A stretch of 64,000 nt of DNA from an uncultured Croceicoccus sp. (GTDB lineage: Bacteria > Pseudomonadota > Alphaproteobacteria > Sphingomonadales > Sphingomonadaceae), in contig NZ_CANMCP010000002.1 in the NCBI RefSeq assembly GCF_947496385.1, forward strand, positions 62,001 to 126,000, given 5' to 3'. Below are positions 45,112 through 53,943 of the stretch, piece after piece; positions within the stretch are counted from its first letter, which is position 1; each line of letters begins with the position of its first letter. The translations under genes were made by a program, and so were the position numbers. Under the pieces are notes generated by a model, which saw nothing but the letters and a program-made list of their open reading frames with translations, ran no database searches and was not told where the DNA came from.

Positions 45112-47532
45112 ATGGCAAAGCAACGCAAATGGATCGGCGCCGCCGGGTGGAGCGAGAAGGAAGCCCGCGCGGGCGATCGGCTGCCCTATGCGCGGCAGGT
45201 GGACGAACATTGCGTGATGCTGCGCGATGGGTCGCTGATGATGGCGATGCAGGTGCCCGGCCTGCTGTTCGAGACCGAGGATAGCGACGCGCTGAACGCC
45301 CATGCCGCCGCGCGTGAGGTCATGCTGCGCTCCGTGCTGGACGCGCGTTTCGTGCTCTATCACCATGTCGTGCGGCGGCGGGTGTCGGTCGATCTCGATG
45401 CCGAGTTCGCCGATCCGCTGTCGGCCCATATCGACGCGCGCTGGCGCGAACGGCTCGCCGATGGATCGCTGTTCGTGAATGATCAGTTCGTCACGCTGAT
45501 CCGCCGGCCTGCGCGGGGCAAGGCGGGGCTGGCGGAAAAGGCCGCCCGCATGCTGCGCCGCCGCCGGAGCGAGGTGGAGGCGGATCCCAAGGATCTGCGC
45601 GCCCTTCGTGCCGCGATCACCGGCATGGCCGCATCGCTCGGCGCCTATGGCGCGCGCCTGCTCGGCGATTATGACGCCGGCGAGGGCCGCGTGAACAGCG
45701 AGATCCTCGAATTGTTGAGCGCGGTCTATAATGGCGAAATGCGCCCGGTGCGCCGCCCGGCCGAGGATACCGACATCGGCCACATGCTGCCCTATCGCCG
45801 GGTCAGCTTCGGGCTCGACGCGATGGAACTGCGCGGCGGCGGGGGCAGCGATTTTGCCGCGATGCTCTCTTTGAAAGATTATCCCGACGCGACATCGCCC
45901 GGCCTGCTCGACGGGCTGCTCCGCCTCCCGTGCGAGATGGTCGTCACCGAAAGCTACGCCCCGACAGAGCGTCAGACCGCGCGCGAACGCATGGATCTTG
46001 CCCTGCGCCGCCTGCGCAGCGCGGACGAGGAAGCGGCCGCCGAACGGGCCGAGATGCTGTCCGCGCGCGACGCCCTGGGCGCAGGGGCGACGGGGTTTGG
46101 CGACCATCACCTCACTGTGCTCATCCGTGCCGGCGGGCTTTCCGCGCTCGACGACATGACCGCCGCCGCCGCCGCCGCGCTCGCCGATACGGGCGCAATC
46201 GCCGTGCGGGAGGACGTGAACCTGGAACCGGCGTTCTGGGGTCAGTTTCCGGGCAATGAAGGCTATCTCGTGCGCCGGGCGATGATCTCGACCGCGAACA
46301 TGGCGGGCTTTGGCTCGCTCCATGGCTTTGCGCTGGGTCAGGCCGACGGCAACCATTGGGGCGATGCCGTCACCTTGTTGCAGACGACGAGCGCGACGCC
46401 GTTCTTCTTCAATTTCCACAGCGGCGACCTCGGCAATTTCTCCGTCATCGGGCCGTCGGGTTCGGGCAAGACGGTGGTGATGAATTTCCTCGCCGCGCAG
46501 GCGCAGAAGTTCGAGCCCCGCACCATCCTGTTCGACAAGGATCGCGGCGCGGAGGTGTTCGTGCGCGGCATTGGAGGGCGCTACGACCGCATTTCTTCGG
46601 GTGAGCGGACGGGGTTCAACCCGCTCTCCCTGCCCGATACGGCAGGCAATCGCGCATTCCTGCGCGACTGGCTCGGCCTCATGCTCAAGGCCGAAGGGCC
46701 GGAAGAACTTGCCACCATCGCGCAGGCGGTCGATGCCGCCTATGCCAATGATGCACGCCTGCGTCGCCTGCGCCATTTCCGCGAGCTTCTGTCGGGCGCG
46801 CGCCGTCCGATGCCGGGCGATCTGGCCGACCGGCTGTCCCCGTGGATCGAGGATGGCGAGCATGGCTGGCTGTTCGATAACGATGTCGACCGGCTCGACC
46901 TTACGAACCGCGTGCTGGGCTTCGACATGACGGCGCTGCTCGAAAATCCGCGCCTGCGCACGCCGGTGATGATGTATCTATTCCACAGGATCGAGGAACG
47001 GCTCGACGGGCAACCGACGATGATCCTCATCGACGAAGGGTGGAAGGCGCTCGACGACGAGGTGTTTGCCGCGCGCATCCGCGGTTGGCTGAAAACGCTG
47101 CGCAAACGGAACGCCTTGGTCGGTTTCGCGACGCAAAGCGCGCGCGACGCACTCGACAGCCGGATTTCCACCGCGCTGGTCGAACAGACCGCGACAATGA
47201 TCTTCATGCCCAATTCGCGCGCGCGGGCGGAAGATTATTGCGATGGCTTCGGCCTGACCGAACACGAGCTTGCATTGATCAAGGGATTGCCGGCCCATTC
47301 GCGCTGCTTCCTCGTGCGGCAACCCGATGCCTCGGTCGTGGTGCGGCTCGACCTCTCCGGCGCGCCGGAAGTGCTCACCGTGCTCTCAGGCCGGGAGAGC
47401 ATCGTTCGCAATCTCGACCGTATCCGCGCATCGGTCGGCGACGATCCCGCGCACTGGTACCCGCAATTGACGGGACAGCCGTGGCCGGGCGGAAGCGCCG
47501 ATGATTTCGCGCTGTGGAACGCGGCGGAATGA
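45112..47532 (+). CDS. virB4: Type IV secretion ATPase VirB4
   Basis: 806 aa, usual family length. N-terminal CagE/TrbE/VirB domain (YARQVDEHCVMLRDGSLMMAMQVPG), then a C-terminal RecA-like ATPase with Walker A GPSGSGKT (residues 447-454), Walker B MILIDEGWKALDD and GFATQSARDAL. It energises assembly of the channel and pilus. GAGGAGG lies 10 bases before the ATG at 45112, which decides against longer in-frame starts. Its stop overlaps virB6 by 4 bases. No virB5 gene stands between. Confidence 0.95.
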   Translation: MAKQRKWIGAAGWSEKEARAGDRLPYARQVDEHCVMLRDGSLMMAMQVPGLLFETEDSDALNAHAAAREVMLRSVLDARFVLYHHVVRRRVSVDLDAEFADPLSAHIDARWRERLADGSLFVNDQFVTLIRRPARGKAGLAEKAARMLRRRRSEVEADPKDLRALRAAITGMAASLGAYGARLLGDYDAGEGRVNSEILELLSAVYNGEMRPVRRPAEDTDIGHMLPYRRVSFGLDAMELRGGGGSDFAAMLSLKDYPDATSPGLLDGLLRLPCEMVVTESYAPTERQTARERMDLALRRLRSADEEAAAERAEMLSARDALGAGATGFGDHHLTVLIRAGGLSALDDMTAAAAAALADTGAIAVREDVNLEPAFWGQFPGNEGYLVRRAMISTANMAGFGSLHGFALGQADGNHWGDAVTLLQTTSATPFFFNFHSGDLGNFSVIGPSGSGKTVVMNFLAAQAQKFEPRTILFDKDRGAEVFVRGIGGRYDRISSGERTGFNPLSLPDTAGNRAFLRDWLGLMLKAEGPEELATIAQAVDAAYANDARLRRLRHFRELLSGARRPMPGDLADRLSPWIEDGEHGWLFDNDVDRLDLTNRVLGFDMTALLENPRLRTPVMMYLFHRIEERLDGQPTMILIDEGWKALDDEVFAARIRGWLKTLRKRNALVGFATQSARDALDSRISTALVEQTATMIFMPNSRARAEDYCDGFGLTEHELALIKGLPAHSRCFLVRQPDASVVVRLDLSGAPEVLTVLSGRESIVRNLDRIRASVGDDPAHWYPQLTGQPWPGGSADDFALWNAAE

Positions 47533-48695
47533 ACGGCTGCGCAACCGAACTGGACAATGTCGGCAACGGCATCGCCGCCGCGCTGCGCGGGGTGGATTGC
47601 CTCGCCGCCGACACGACGCAGGCCGCCTTCGGGCGCCTGTTCGGGGCGGGCGGCGCGCTGGTCCCGGCGCTCACGATCCTGCTCACATTGTTCGTGGCGC
47701 TGTTTGCGTTCGGCCTGCTCACCGGGCGCAGCCGGATCGGCGTTGCCGCACTGACCCCACGCATGATGACATTGGGCCTCGTGCTGACCTTCGCGACGAG
47801 CTGGGTCGCGTATCAGAGCGTGGTGTGGACCCTTGCCACCGGCGCGCCGGATCAGATCGCCTCGATCATCACCGGGAGCGAGGGCAGCGCCACCATCGCC
47901 TTTGCCGACAAGATCGACATCGCCTTTGCCGCGATCGGGCAGATCGCCGGGCCGGAGCAGCAGCAGGACATGAGCATGTTCTCCCCGCCGGGCCTGCTCT
48001 GGCTCGGTGCGACGCTTCTGCTCCTCGGCACCGTGGGCATATTGGTGACGACGCGGATCGCACTCGCCGTGCTGGTCGCGGTGGGGCCGGTGTTCGTGGT
48101 CATGGCGCTGTTTCCCGGCACGCGCGGCTTGTTCGCGGGCTGGTTGAAGGGCCTGGTCCTGCTCGCCATCGCGCCCTTGTTCGCGGTGCTGGGCGGCGGA
48201 ATGATGCTCGAACTCGCGGTGCCGGTGCTCAATGCGCTGGGCCAGACGCCGGGTCAGATCGACCCGCGCGCGGCGATGGGGTTCTTCCTGATCGGGGCGG
48301 TGCATGTCGCGCTGATGATGCTGGCGATGAAGACCGCGACGGCGATGGTCGCCGGCTGGGACGTGTTCGGGCTGGCCGCGACCGGGGCGGAGGGCCGCAC
48401 TACCGCCGCCGCGCAATCCGGTGCCGCCCTGCCTGCCCCGGCCGCGTCCGCGCCGCCGCCGGCGCCCGCGGTAAGCACCGACCGCCGCATCGCGCAGGCC
48501 ATTCCCGTTCCCGCCCCCGCCAATGACCGGTTCGGCAGCACCCCGCCCGCCCCGACGGCGCGCGACATCCGCATCACCGCCCACACCGCGCATTCCGCCG
48601 GCCAGCCCGTCGCGAACGCGGGCCGGTCCCGCGCCCATGGCATCGGCAGCCGCTTTCGCAGCGCGCCCGCCCGCTCCACGGAGAAGTTGAAATGA
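47529..48695 (+). CDS. virB6: Type IV secretion channel protein, VirB6/TrbL-like
   Basis: 388 aa. Six or so hydrophobic segments across residues 40-285 (for example VPALTILLTLFVALFAFGLLTG and ALMMLAMKTATAMVAGW), with a Trp-rich central loop (SMFSPPGLLWLGATLLLLG). A proline- and alanine-rich cytoplasmic tail follows (about 290-388). It overlaps both neighbours by 4 bases. The tail is low-complexity and probably disordered. Confidence 0.88.
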   Translation: MNGCATELDNVGNGIAAALRGVDCLAADTTQAAFGRLFGAGGALVPALTILLTLFVALFAFGLLTGRSRIGVAALTPRMMTLGLVLTFATSWVAYQSVVWTLATGAPDQIASIITGSEGSATIAFADKIDIAFAAIGQIAGPEQQQDMSMFSPPGLLWLGATLLLLGTVGILVTTRIALAVLVAVGPVFVVMALFPGTRGLFAGWLKGLVLLAIAPLFAVLGGGMMLELAVPVLNALGQTPGQIDPRAAMGFFLIGAVHVALMMLAMKTATAMVAGWDVFGLAATGAEGRTTAAAQSGAALPAPAASAPPPAPAVSTDRRIAQAIPVPAPANDRFGSTPPAPTARDIRITAHTAHSAGQPVANAGRSRAHGIGSRFRSAPARSTEKLK

Positions 48696-49486
48696 TCCGC
48701 CTGCTTTGCACGCTCGCCCTTGTCGCCGCGACGATGGCCGCGCCCGCCCGCGCCGACGATCCGCGCCTCGTCACCCGCATGTATGACGAAGGTGCCGTCG
48801 TCCGCATCGAAGGCCGCACCAATGTGCAGGCGACCGTCGCCTTTGCCGATGACGAGAAAATCGAGAATGTGGCCATCGGCGATTCCGCAAGCTGGCAGGT
48901 CACGCCGAACAAGCGCGCCAATCTGCTGTTCGTCAAACCGCTCGAACCGACGGCGGCGACCAACATGACCGTCGTCACCGATCGCCGCACCTATTACTTC
49001 GATCTTGTCGCAAGTCCGCGGGCCAAACCTCTGTATCAATTGCGCTTCGCCTATCCCGAAGAGCCGGAGGAGGACGCCCCCGCCCGCATGGCCGCCGCGC
49101 CCGGTTCGGTCGAGATGCAGGCCGCGACCGATCCGCTCGCCGTGACCGATCCGGCCTTGCTGAACTTCGCATGGGGGCGCAGCGGGGATGCCGCGCTGCT
49201 GCCCGAACGCGCCTATGACGATGGCGAGGTGACCTATCTCGCCTGGCCGCAGGGGCGCGCGGTGCCCGCCATCCTCGTCACCAATGCCGACGGGCGTGAA
49301 GGCCCGGTCAATTTTGCCGTCCGGGGCGAAAACATCATCATCGACGGCGTTCCTGCGCAAATCATCCTGCGTTCCGGCGACAATGATGCCTTTCTCGTGA
49401 ACAACGGGCCGCCGCGCCCGCCGCGCAAGCTCAGCGATCGCGCGCTCGCCCGCGCGGCTGACCGCGCAATTGTGGAGCAGAACTGA
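48692..49486 (+). CDS. virB9: Type IV secretion outer-membrane complex protein VirB9
   Basis: 264 aa. Signal peptide ends APARAD. The N-terminal beta domain has DPRLVTRMYDEGAVVRIEGRTNVQATVAF, and the C-terminal domain has LLPERAYDDGEVTYLAWPQG and GENIIIDGVPAQIILRSGDNDAFLVNN, standard VirB9 motifs. It directly follows virB6 with a 4-base overlap, so there is no room for virB8 or virB7 in the usual position. Confidence 0.93.
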   Translation: MIRLLCTLALVAATMAAPARADDPRLVTRMYDEGAVVRIEGRTNVQATVAFADDEKIENVAIGDSASWQVTPNKRANLLFVKPLEPTAATNMTVVTDRRTYYFDLVASPRAKPLYQLRFAYPEEPEEDAPARMAAAPGSVEMQAATDPLAVTDPALLNFAWGRSGDAALLPERAYDDGEVTYLAWPQGRAVPAILVTNADGREGPVNFAVRGENIIIDGVPAQIILRSGDNDAFLVNNGPPRPPRKLSDRALARAADRAIVEQN

Positions 49487-50586
49487 TGCGCCCCGCTGCC
49501 CGGCTTCCCGCCCATCCTGCCAATGACGTCGACCCGCGCGAAACCGAAAGCGCGGAAATCATCGACCTCGCCAGCCGCAATTCCTTTCCCGCCGTCACGC
49601 AGCGCAGGGGCAAGTCCGACGGGCTCGGCCTGGCCGCAGGCGTCGCCATCGTCGGCCTGCTGGGTGCGTTCACGCTTTGGGGCATGAACAGCGCGCGGAT
49701 CGAACAGCCCGCCCCTGCACCGGTCGCCGCGCCGCCGGAAACCGTTGCGACCGCGCCCGTCGACGTGCCGTTGACCGTGCCGGACGCCCCGCCCGCGACG
49801 GCGCCCATGGCGATGCAGCAAGCCGATCCGGCCCCCGCGCCCGTCCTTTCCGCGCCGCCGCAGACCGCGACCGGTCCCGCCGCCAATCGCTATAGCAGCC
49901 CGACGCTCGTCTTCGATGCGGGCGGTGCACCGTCGGTTCCGGTCGGCGCGCCGGCACCGGGCGACACCGCGGCAGCCGGCAATTCCGCGTCCGATTTCGC
50001 AAGCCGCATCGGCGGTGTCGGCGGCGGCCCGGCACAAGCCGCCCGCATGGTCGACCCCGGCACGACGGTGACGCAAGGGACGCTGATCCCCGCGATCCTC
50101 GAAACCGCGATCGACACCGACGTGCCCGGATACGTCCGCGCCGTGGTCAGCCAGGACGTGAAAAGTTTCGACGGCCGCCGCGTGCTCGTCCCGCGCAGCA
50201 GCAGGCTCATCGGGCAGTATCAAAGCGGGCTGCAAGCCGGTCAGAAACGCGCCTATGTCATCTGGACCCGGCTGATCCGGCCCGATGGCGTGTCGGTCAA
50301 TATCGGCTCGCCCGCGACCGGCTTCGATGGCACGACGGGCCTGCGCGGCAAGGTCGACAGCCATTTCTTCAAGCGGTTCGGATCGGCGATGCTCCTCTCC
50401 GTCGTGGGTGGATTGTCGGCGATGGGCACGGGCGGCGCTTCGGTCGTGCTGGGCGGCGGACAGAGCGCGGCGGCGGCCGCCGTGCAGGAAAACGGCAAGA
50501 TCGGCCCGACCGTGCGCGTCCGGCAGGGCGAACCGATCCGCGTGTTCACCGCGCGCGATCTCGATTTTTCGACCGTGACGAAATGA
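49486..50586 (+). CDS. virB10: Type IV secretion core protein VirB10
   Basis: 366 aa. A cytoplasmic N-terminus, one transmembrane helix near residues 46-66 (LGLAAGVAIVGLLGAFTLWGM), a Pro/Ala-rich periplasmic linker, and the conserved C-terminal TrbI domain (VTQGTLIPAILETAIDTDVPGYVRAVVSQDVKSFDGRRVLVPRSSRLIGQY, GLRGKVDSHFFKRFG). It spans inner and outer membranes. It overlaps virB9 by 1 base and virB11 by 4 bases. Confidence 0.95.
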   Translation: MRPAARLPAHPANDVDPRETESAEIIDLASRNSFPAVTQRRGKSDGLGLAAGVAIVGLLGAFTLWGMNSARIEQPAPAPVAAPPETVATAPVDVPLTVPDAPPATAPMAMQQADPAPAPVLSAPPQTATGPAANRYSSPTLVFDAGGAPSVPVGAPAPGDTAAAGNSASDFASRIGGVGGGPAQAARMVDPGTTVTQGTLIPAILETAIDTDVPGYVRAVVSQDVKSFDGRRVLVPRSSRLIGQYQSGLQAGQKRAYVIWTRLIRPDGVSVNIGSPATGFDGTTGLRGKVDSHFFKRFGSAMLLSVVGGLSAMGTGGASVVLGGGQSAAAAAVQENGKIGPTVRVRQGEPIRVFTARDLDFSTVTK

Positions 50587-51599
50587 ATGCCGCGATCCTG
50601 CCGATGAGCCCGGACCTGCCCGCCGCCGACGTGCCAAGCGCGGGGAGCGTCTATCTCGATGCGTATCTCGCCCCGTTCCGTCCGTTCCTGTTGCGGGACA
50701 CGGTGACGGAAATCCTCGTCAACGCGCCGGGCGAAGTGTGGGTGGAGGACGCGGGCGTCCCCGGGATGCAGCGGGTCGCCGTGCCCGAAATCGACGACCG
50801 GCTGGTACAGCGCCTTGCCGAGCAGGTCGCGCGGGTCAGCCATCAGGGCATCAACCGGGAGCATCCGCTGCTCGGCGCGACGCTGCCCGACGGGGCGCGC
50901 GTGCAATTTTGCGGGCCGCCCGCGACGCGGCGCCACTGGACCATGGCGATCCGGCGGCACCGGCGGCTGGACCTGCCGCTCGACGCCTATGACAGCGGGC
51001 CATTGCGCGGCGTTGCGGAACCGGCGCTCCCCGATGCGCAGGACACGCCGGTCGATTTCCTGCGCGCCGCGGTCCAGCATCGAAAGACCGTGCTGATTTC
51101 CGGCGGCACGTCGACGGGCAAGACCACCTTCCTGAACGCCTTGCTGGGCGAGATCCCGGCGCACGAACGTGTCATCCTCGTCGAGGATACGCCCGAGCTG
51201 AAGCTGCCGGGCGCAAACGGGGTCGGCCTTGTCGCGGTAAAGGGGGAGCTGGGCGAGGCGAAAATTACCGCGAACGAGCTGCTTCAGGCCGCGCTGCGCC
51301 TGCGGCCCGACCGGGTCGTGCTCGGCGAATTGCGCGGCGCGGAAAGCGTGAGCTTCCTGCGCGCGATCAACACCGGCCATCCCGGCAGCTTTTCCACCAT
51401 CCACGCCAATTCGCTGCGCGGTGCGCTCGAACAGCTGGCCTTGATGGTAATGCAGACCGGCATCGGCCTCACCCGCACCGACACGCTCGAATATGCGGCG
51501 TCCGTCATCGATGTGATCGTGCAGCTCGGCCGGGTGGACGGGCGGCGCGGCATCGCGGCCATCGGGCGGAGCGCGGACATACTCGCGCAGATCGGCTGA
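50583..51599 (+). CDS. virB11: Type IV secretion ATPase VirB11
   Basis: 338 aa hexameric traffic ATPase. N-terminal domain with TEILVNAPGEVWVE, then Walker A GGTSTGKTT (K180), the Asp box VILVEDTPELKLP, Walker B RPDRVVLGELRGAE and the His box NTGHPGSFSTIHANS. All motifs are intact. Last gene of the operon. No coupling protein (VirD4) or relaxase follows, since the next gene is otsB. Confidence 0.95.
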   Translation: MNAAILPMSPDLPAADVPSAGSVYLDAYLAPFRPFLLRDTVTEILVNAPGEVWVEDAGVPGMQRVAVPEIDDRLVQRLAEQVARVSHQGINREHPLLGATLPDGARVQFCGPPATRRHWTMAIRRHRRLDLPLDAYDSGPLRGVAEPALPDAQDTPVDFLRAAVQHRKTVLISGGTSTGKTTFLNALLGEIPAHERVILVEDTPELKLPGANGVGLVAVKGELGEAKITANELLQAALRLRPDRVVLGELRGAESVSFLRAINTGHPGSFSTIHANSLRGALEQLALMVMQTGIGLTRTDTLEYAASVIDVIVQLGRVDGRRGIAAIGRSADILAQIG

Positions 51600-51683
51600 T
51601 CGCGGGCTGGTTCGCGCGCCCCCGTTTCGCATGTGCAGCATCGCGGGCTTGACCCCGCCGGGCCACAGGGCCAAGACGGCGGG

Positions 51684-52421
51684 GTGACACAGCATCTTCC
51701 CCCGCCCCCGCCGATCGATTTTTACGGCGATGCGCTGTTCCTCGATTTCGATGGAACGCTTGTCGAACTCGCCGACCGGCCCGACGGGGTCGTCGTTGGC
51801 GAGCCGCTCATTACATTGCTCCACGCATTGTCGGATCGGCTCGATGGCCGGCTCGCCCTCGTCAGCGGGCGCGACATCGCCACGCTAGACGGTTTCGGGA
51901 TGGACGGCCTCGCCATCGCGGGGAGCCACGGGGCCGAATGGCGGCTCGCCGACGGAACGCTGAGCGAAACCGCCCGCCCTCCCGGCATGGACGATGCGCG
52001 CGGGCAGTTCGAACGCTTTGCCGATACCCACGACGGGGTCTTGTTCGAGGACAAGCCGCTGGGCGCCGCGCTGCACTACCGGCTGTCGCCGGAATGGGGC
52101 GATGAATGTGTCGCGCTTGCCGAAAATCTCGCGCAATCGTACGGTTTCCATGTGCAGCACGGCCACGAGATGGTCGAATTGCGCCGCGCCGGCGTCGACA
52201 AGGGCGTCGCCATCTCCGACATTCTGGAGCGCGCCCCGTTCGCAGGCCATCGCCCGATATTCCTGGGCGACGACGTCACCGACGAGGCCGGTTTCGAGCA
52301 GGTGACCCGGTCGGGCGGGCATGGCGTGTTGATCGGGACGATGCGCGCCACCGCCGCCAATTTTCGATTGCCCGATGTTAATTCCGTGAACGAATGGCTC
52401 GACCGGTCATTACGAAATTGA
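51684..52421 (+). CDS. otsB: Trehalose-6-phosphate phosphatase OtsB
   Basis: About 245 aa from a GTG at 51684, with another GTG at 51633 possible. HAD-superfamily phosphatase: motif I LFLDFDGTLVEL, motif II-like LALVSGRD, GSHGAEWR, and motif IV IFLGDDVTDEAGFE. It removes the phosphate from trehalose-6-phosphate. It lies directly upstream of otsA (31-base gap). The true start is uncertain because neither GTG has a strong ribosome site. Confidence 0.92.
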   Translation: MTQHLPPPPPIDFYGDALFLDFDGTLVELADRPDGVVVGEPLITLLHALSDRLDGRLALVSGRDIATLDGFGMDGLAIAGSHGAEWRLADGTLSETARPPGMDDARGQFERFADTHDGVLFEDKPLGAALHYRLSPEWGDECVALAENLAQSYGFHVQHGHEMVELRRAGVDKGVAISDILERAPFAGHRPIFLGDDVTDEAGFEQVTRSGGHGVLIGTMRATAANFRLPDVNSVNEWLDRSLRN

Positions 52422-52452
52422 GAGCGGATCGAAGGAAACCCAGGGGGAAATC

Positions 52453-53838
52453 ATGAGCCGTCTTATCGTCGTATCGAACCGCGTTTCCATGCCATCGCCC
52501 GACGGGGCGCAGGGCGGACTTGCCGTCGCGCTTCAGGCGGCCCTGCGCGAGAGCGGCGGATTGTGGTTCGGGTGGTCCGGCCGCGAGGTCGAGGAGTTCA
52601 CCGGCAGCGTCAATTTCGAGGAAAGCGACGGCGTACGCTCCGCCGTGGTCGATCTCGAGGCGCAGGATGTCGAGGAATATTACAACGGCTTTGCCAATCG
52701 CACGCTCTGGCCGCTGTTCCACTACCGCGTCGACATCGCGAAATACAACCGCAGCTTCGGCGAGGGATACGAACGCGTGAACCGGCGCTTTGCCGAACCG
52801 CTCCATGTGATGATCGAGCCTGACGACGTGGTCTGGATCAATGATTATCATTTGATCCCGATGGCGATGCTGCTGCGCGATCGGGGGGTGCGCAACCGGA
52901 TTGGTTTCTTCCTCCACACGCCCTGGCCGCCGACCCGCCTGCTCGTATCCCTGCCCTATCACGAGCGACTCGTGCGCTCGATGTTCTTCTACGACGTGAT
53001 CGGGTTCCAGACCGAGGAATGGCTGGAAAGCTTCCGCCATTATTGCGAGCACGAGCTGGGCGGGCGCAGCGAGGGCGAATATATCCACGTCGGCGAAAAG
53101 ATGGTGCGCGCGGTGGTGTGCCCCATCGGCATCGATTTCAAGAATTTCCGCGAGGCAAGCGAAACGCGCGAGGCGAACGCCATTGCCGAACGCATGCGCA
53201 CCTCGCTGCGGCAGCTGACCATGATCGTTGGCGTCGACCGGCTCGATTATTCCAAGGGGATCGAGGAACGGCTCAACAGTTTCGAGCATCTGCTCCACAC
53301 GCATGAAGAACTGCACCGCTCGGTCGTGCTCATCCAGGTCGCGCCCCCATCCCGCGGCGAGGTCGAGCAATATCAGAAGGTCCGTGAAAAGCTCAACGAG
53401 CTGGCCGGGCGCATCAATGGCGAGTTTGCCGAGGTGGACTGGACCCCGATCCGCTACGTCAATCGCGGTTATGCGCGGGCGGAACTCACCGCGCTTTACC
53501 GCGCGGCGCGGGTCGGGCTGGTCACGCCGCTGCGCGACGGGATGAACCTTGTGGCAAAGGAATATATCGCGGCGCAGGATCCCGAAGATCCGGGCGTGCT
53601 GATCCTGTCCCGCTTTGCCGGCGCCGCGTCGCAGATGAAGGAGGCGCTGCTCGTCAATCCCTACTCGCCGGAGGAGGTGGCCGAAGCCTTGCAGCAGGCG
53701 TTGAAGATGCCGCTATCCGAACGCAAGCGCCGCTTTGAATCATTGCTCGACGGGGTGCGGACCGAGGATGTCCATTGGTGGCGGGAGAAATTCGTCGCGA
53801 TGATTACGGAGACCAAGGTTCCCCCCGGGAAGGGATAA
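52453..53838 (+). CDS. otsA: Trehalose-6-phosphate synthase OtsA (GT20)
   Basis: 461 aa. It transfers glucose from UDP-glucose to glucose-6-phosphate. Motifs: LIVVSNRVSMP with the following GGLAVALQ, LWPLFHYR, VWINDYHLIPMAMLLRD, FFLHTPWPP, VDRLDYSKGIEERL, TPLRDGMNLVAKEY. AGGGGGA precedes the ATG. With otsB it forms the trehalose pathway for osmotic or desiccation stress. Confidence 0.96.
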   Translation: MSRLIVVSNRVSMPSPDGAQGGLAVALQAALRESGGLWFGWSGREVEEFTGSVNFEESDGVRSAVVDLEAQDVEEYYNGFANRTLWPLFHYRVDIAKYNRSFGEGYERVNRRFAEPLHVMIEPDDVVWINDYHLIPMAMLLRDRGVRNRIGFFLHTPWPPTRLLVSLPYHERLVRSMFFYDVIGFQTEEWLESFRHYCEHELGGRSEGEYIHVGEKMVRAVVCPIGIDFKNFREASETREANAIAERMRTSLRQLTMIVGVDRLDYSKGIEERLNSFEHLLHTHEELHRSVVLIQVAPPSRGEVEQYQKVREKLNELAGRINGEFAEVDWTPIRYVNRGYARAELTALYRAARVGLVTPLRDGMNLVAKEYIAAQDPEDPGVLILSRFAGAASQMKEALLVNPYSPEEVAEALQQALKMPLSERKRRFESLLDGVRTEDVHWWREKFVAMITETKVPPGKG

Positions 53839-53943
53839 CTCTGGGCCGACCCGCTGCCCGCAATATCTTTGCGCGATCCCCATAACGGGCAATTGCCTAA
53901 GGGCGCCTAAGGATAAATTAGGGTCGGACTCTCATATGAGGCA

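Noticed and set aside
47529-49486. A hidden virB8 or virB7 gene between virB6 and virB9
   Set aside because: The two genes overlap by 4 bases, so no space exists. No alternative frame in this stretch shows a VirB8 fold pattern or lipobox.
53839-53943. Tandem GCCTAAGG words before the GGDEF-EAL gene as an operator
   Set aside because: Only two short copies with no matching site elsewhere that I could see; too little to call.
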